The notes beneath the pieces are model-generated. The model saw only the letters and a list, made by a program, of their open reading frames with translations, did not search any database and had not been told where the DNA came from. Of a stretch of 64,000 nucleotides of DNA, positions 59,645-64,000 are shown one piece after another. The stretch covers positions 226,445 through 290,444 of the forward strand of contig JAODTK010002488.1 in assembly GCA_026419785.1 (NCBI GenBank), written 5' to 3'. The first letter of the stretch is position 1. Every line of letters starts with the position of its first letter. The DNA is from Sclerodactyla briareus (taxonomy: Eukaryota; Echinodermata; Holothuroidea; Dendrochirotida; Sclerodactylidae). The translations under genes and the position numbers were made by a program.

Positions 59645-62085
59645 CGCACTCCGGGGCCACTCAGAACAGAAGGAAGGAAGGCTTCTGCTCAGTAAATTGA
59701 TGCATCAGTATAGTACAAGTGTTCTTTTATTCTAATTGGTTTGTTGTTACTAATTTTCAATGTTACACTTTAGCGGTCATTGAAAACTGATTGTCCAGTG
59801 AATGTTTTCAGTTCAGCCTTTTTTTGTAGCGATCATTGTTTGGGTTTAAAGCGTCTTTTTGTATGGTGCTATCTCTGGGATGTGCCACTCCGGGCGGCAA
59901 TCCCGGGTAGTAACGGCTCCGGCACTCCAGCATTTCACCTCGGCACTCATGACAAATCAGCAAAATTTACCAGGCACTATCTCCTTGTTTTATATCAAAT
60001 TACATACAATGCTGTAGTTTTGGGTTCTCCACTGCCATTTTGACCAGGTTTCACCCGGTATCAGAATTTTCTGGGCCAAATCCATGCATGTCGTAATGTT
60101 TGTACAATGAAAGATTGTTCTCAGTGATGGATAAATAATTTGCACACACCCAAAAAGATGATAATACAAGCAAGCATCCACTGTTGTGAGGTTGATGCTC
60201 ACAATGTGAAAAATCTCCCCATATAGCGCTATCGTTACAGCAAAATTGAAACTGTCATTACTCAAAAAAATTCCAATTACCAGAATTTCGGGGTGTGTTT
60301 GGTGGAGAAAGGGGGGGGGGGGGGGTGTGGGGTGAGAATATTTGCAGAGTTTTGTGTTAGTAGAATAAGTAATATACAAGGAGGGTAACCTCCAAGGTTC
60401 TTATACACAATGTTACCTTATAGCCTTTTGGCACAATTACCATAGCAGTATGATGCAACAATGAACTGGGCTATTCACAGCTTGTTAGCCGTACTCCGCG
60501 ATGTCCAAACCTTCTCTCCAGTGGTATCACCCATGAATTGATTAAAAAGTTGTTGATAGGAGCTGGCAAAGGGGTGACATCAGTGTGCCATATAACACAA
60601 CCTGACTGTGTTAGTCGGAACTGACGCAATGTGCAAAGTGGGTATTTGCATTCAACATTGTTGTTTACTGTCGTATGAAGTTTGGTTTAGGACATCGTTG
60701 ATTTGGTATGAATACAGTGGTCAAATCTTAGTAGTTAATACAAAATGAGCTCCGGACACCAAATTTGTGAATTAAGATATGCGAAGTTTGCTTTCAATTA
60801 CGTATGACAATATTCTGTCATATCAACTGTGCGATATACTTTATTTATTGCATGTAGTGCCTATTTCCATAAGCACCTTACAAATATTTTCCAGGACTAG
60901 CGTGCCCCCTAGGTTAGTCTAAAGTGCTATTTCATATGATCGTCGCCATTTGTTTAACACTGCGTCACTGAATACGAACTTTGCCTGGAGTTTGTGCTCT
61001 ACACAGAACGGCTCAGTGCAGTGATTAGCTTCGGATCTTCCTTTTGCCCAGAAAGAATGTTGCAAACAAGGGAAAGTGCACTCTGAACAAGGACCCAAGA
61101 TGGTGCTAAAGTTGATTCAACTGAGTGGATTTGTCCACCCACATTCTTGGTGTCCACCTACGGTAGTGGCTATGCACCAGTGAAGGAAATGAGTACGATT
61201 CCTGCAACAACTACACTGACGGAGCACACTTGTCGGTCTTACTTGCTGCCTTTGTTGAACGGCTACATTGGAGGAAGATGCGAAATCATCTATATACGCG
61301 TGTGTCTATTGACCCAGTGAGGATGCACTCGTGACTGTACGTGCCACAACACGGAATACTCTCATGATACCCCTCGTCTAGAGTCCAGGTAAATAGGCGG
61401 ATCTCTTCCATAACTTGGAATCGAGCCAAGTGTAAAGAGGTGATTGCCAATACACCTTAATACATTGTTAGAGGGGTCTATATATGGTGGACCAGATGTA
61501 CCTGTTGCCCTCTTGATGCCCACTAAATTTACTTGAGGGTATAAGTGGAATTAAGTATTTTGTTAGCGATGCGGACAGCATCCAGATTGCAGGAATTCAT
61601 TAAGGACACATTGGCAGCTGTGTAATGCACCATGCTGTAGTATGATGACTTACAAAAAGATGCAGGGAAATCAATCCTAAGCTGTTGAATATGGTATTTT
61701 CCTTCCTTCTCTCCCTTGTTTTTTTGTCTGGATTCTTAGGCCATCAATCCAATCTGGGGCACTTTTCTACCATATAAACATCCGGAAGGAAAATGGTTCA
61801 GCATCGTGCAATTTATTGCAGCGTCATATTCTTCATGAAAAATTATTGTAATATATTCAACAGAAGTCCCCTACAAATACCTGTTAATTTTTTTTTGGTC
61901 CTTGAATTCAATTATTTATTCTTGTCCCCACCTGGAAGGGAGTCAGGAAGAAACTCAGCAATCCACTTTGTGTGAGAGTGCACCACTTGACTGTCGCAAG
62001 ATTTCGTTTGAACCGTGATTGGTGAAAACAAAATTGTGAGAAATATCGTGTGTAATATTGGGTTGTTTCATATCTATTCGTTTTT
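59645..62085. other. TECR 3' UTR and downstream sequence
   Basis: The 3' UTR must begin here; its end is not clear. Apart from a G tract at 60311-60324 nothing is assignable, and no further exon is recognised. Confidence 0.5.
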
Positions 62086-62089
62086 TTAA

Positions 62090-62790
62090 CGGTCGGTAAA
62101 TTCATGTTGAACAGGTGTTGGACGGACACGAGTGCTCTCTTCCAAACCATCGGTCTCTGGAAGAACACAACTAAACCCTAATATCCTGTAAATCTTTCGG
62201 ACAATCGCATTCAAGCCTACTGGGCCACTCACGACCTCTGCATATCTGTACTTACTAACCCAGTTATCGTCCTTCATCCTTCAATGAACAACCATCTCAT
62301 CTTCCTCAACAATCACTAACTCACAGAGCCTAAGCCTATTCCTCAGATCTTCTGAACTATGAAAATCCTCAAAACTCAAACCGTAGATCCAATGGATCAA
62401 ACACATATCATTCTTCTCTAGTTTCCTCCGGAGATATCAACCCTGACTGCCCCGGTTTCACTACCGTACAGAAGTACACTACTAACGCAGGTCTCAAACA
62501 AACTACCCTTAGTGGACAGAGGGATTGTTCTACTTGGGTAGCAAGGCCGCAAGTCTACTTCTTCCTATCCCCTTCCCACCTCTTGCTTAGACAACTATCA
62601 GCCCCACCACTAACTGTGTCACCAAGATAACAAAAATCATGCACGACCTTTAACGACCCACCATCACACGAAAATGTATCTGGATCTATCCTCTATTCTC
62701 TACAGGGTTAATGCACTTCTTGCATTTAAACTGCAGATTTTCTTTCATGGTCATACACTGGTAATTAGCCCGAATTCTAGGGTAAGGATG
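62090..62790 (-). mobile_element. LINE C-terminal fragment (minus strand)
   Basis: Read on the minus strand, frames alternate through CKKC, VVHDFCYLGDTVSGGADSC, LSKRWEGDRKK, LEKNDMCLIHWIYGLSFED, SEDLRNRLRLCELVIVEEDE and MKDDNWVSKYRYAEVVSGPVG. This order (Cys motif, FCYLGDT, RWI-G, EELRxRL, W-xK, GxxG) is typical of the region after the reverse transcriptase in endonuclease-RT LINEs of marine invertebrates. Several frameshifts and stops are present. The N-terminal RT part (to the right) is not recognisable. Clade not assigned. Confidence 0.75.
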
Positions 62791-64000
62791 CAGTATAATC
62801 TTGTAACTGCCGACAAAAAATAGACAGTTTCGTTTGTATGGTATAATAACGAAACTGTCATATAGTTATACAATTCATAAAGGACATGAGGAAAGGCAAG
62901 CCCATAAATGCCCCACAATGTATCTCAACCTCGTATGACTCAAGAGGACCCTTGAAGGAGAGATCAAGCTGGTTGATTCTACTCTTAAACAGTGCTTAAT
63001 AAGTGCTGAATGTGAAGGGGAGAAGGAAAGGGCGTAGGCTTCAGTGTGATGACGAGGTGCAACCGACGATAGCAAAATAAGAGGTTTGGCAAGTAGGGGG
63101 GGCGAACTGACTAATAATGCAAAGCATCGGCCATGAAAGTATTGGTAGAGGATACAGGTCTACAATGAGACAAAGGTGAGAGTGGCAGTGGGTTGGTGAG
63201 ATGAATGGCCTTCGTCTGAATACAATCAAGGACACAGAGAATATATGGCAACCATATTCCACTAGTAAGTACGTCAAGCTTTGTAAAGCATATATTCTAT
63301 CAGTAGTGTAGTATCTTATGATGGTGGGGGTGAAAATACCTTTTGCATGAAAATAGATTTGAAATGTTAATGGTGTCGTCATGCTAACGGTACTTTAAGA
63401 GACCCCATATTTTACATGAAGTGTTGGAAGGTGGATGTCAATATTGGGACTGGTTCCAGTCGCGTATGGATCCAAACAGAACACAAAACAAACTCCATGA
63501 AAGACCGAATTATGTACAATATATTGAAATGATGTACAATAGACATACGTGATTGTCTACATAATTGTTGCTTGTCTAAGAACGGACAGATTCCAGGAAT
63601 GAATAATTGACATGCAGTGTCCTGGATATATGTGACGCCACACCATTTTGTAGTCCCAAAAACAAATCACTGCAGTTGTTCCTATAATGATAGCTATGCA
63701 GTGTATCAGGCTCCACATCAACCTACATCTATTCACTGATATTTTCTTTCCAATTTTTTTTGCTACTGAATGGATTATTCTGGCTTCGTGCAGATCCTAA
63801 GAACAAGCTTCAAGATAATTTATTTTTACCTAATGTGACGGTTTCATATTGGTTGACAATGTGACTCTAATCCTGGGCGGATATAAAGGTGTGCTAATCC
63901 AAAATAGTTCCAAAAATGTACTACTTTGTATAAATTATTCAAGGCAAAATGGAAAATTGCTTAATGGATTGACTAAAACCAAGGTGACACAGTTTCAAGG
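62791..64000. other. No gene recognised
   Basis: Small frames only. The left edge may contain unrecognised RT sequence of the minus-strand LINE. Confidence 0.5.

Overview
This is animal nuclear DNA, most likely from a marine invertebrate. An invertebrate deuterostome such as an echinoderm or hemichordate would fit, but I cannot place it more closely. The support is one multi-exon gene with GT-AG introns, decayed non-LTR retrotransposons (CR1/L2-like and others), tRNA-derived SINEs, many long-unit tandem repeats and dozens of G/C homopolymer tracts. There is no bacterial gene organisation, no operon and no CRISPR. Most open frames in the window are chance frames or run through repeats.

The one gene I recognise with confidence is on the + strand at about 40.0-59.6 kb. 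It encodes trans-2,3-enoyl-CoA reductase (TECR/Tsc13 family), which catalyses the last step of the very-long-chain fatty-acid elongation cycle in the ER membrane. I can place ten coding exons (called A-J here) that together cover nearly the whole ~308-residue family length. The first few codons (exon 1) and the promoter were not found. Most splice sites are canonical. The exons nevertheless carry about ten or more 1-2 nt indels, often in homopolymers, while amino-acid identity on both sides of each indel is high. I read this as consensus indel errors in a live gene rather than a pseudogene, but the sequence alone cannot settle it.

Layout. 0-7 kb: no gene; a short tandem pair, G/C tracts and a reversed copy of an interspersed element (4.79-5.53 kb). 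7.1-8.8 kb: a ~315-bp tandem array, with diverged relatives at 10.6-11.0 and 19.0-20.5 kb. 9.2-9.7 kb: a 260-bp tandem duplication. 15.2-16.0 kb: two GGACTC-repeat blocks. 17.0-18.2 kb: three ~475-bp units. 22.6-25.2 kb: a decayed CR1/L2-like LINE, followed by a second RT fragment at 26.4 kb. 27.3-28.4 kb: copy 1 of the interspersed element. 29.2-30.2 kb: a ~190-bp tandem array. 35.5 and 39.0 kb: a ~450-bp duplicated block. 40-59.6 kb: TECR, whose introns hold SINEs, copy 2 of the interspersed element, a 36-bp minisatellite next to a splice donor, a CTAT/CATC microsatellite and two related tandem arrays either side of exon I. 62.1-62.8 kb: a LINE fragment on the minus strand.

The observations most worth following up are three. 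A ~145/288-bp tandem array in the last TECR intron repeats an exact DR1 nuclear-receptor motif. A G17-A-G6 tract upstream of exon D and a C7-A-C14 tract downstream could pair across the exon in pre-mRNA. An apparently unnamed interspersed element is present in three copies, with internal ~320-bp units, a GC-rich hairpin and a G/C-tract end.
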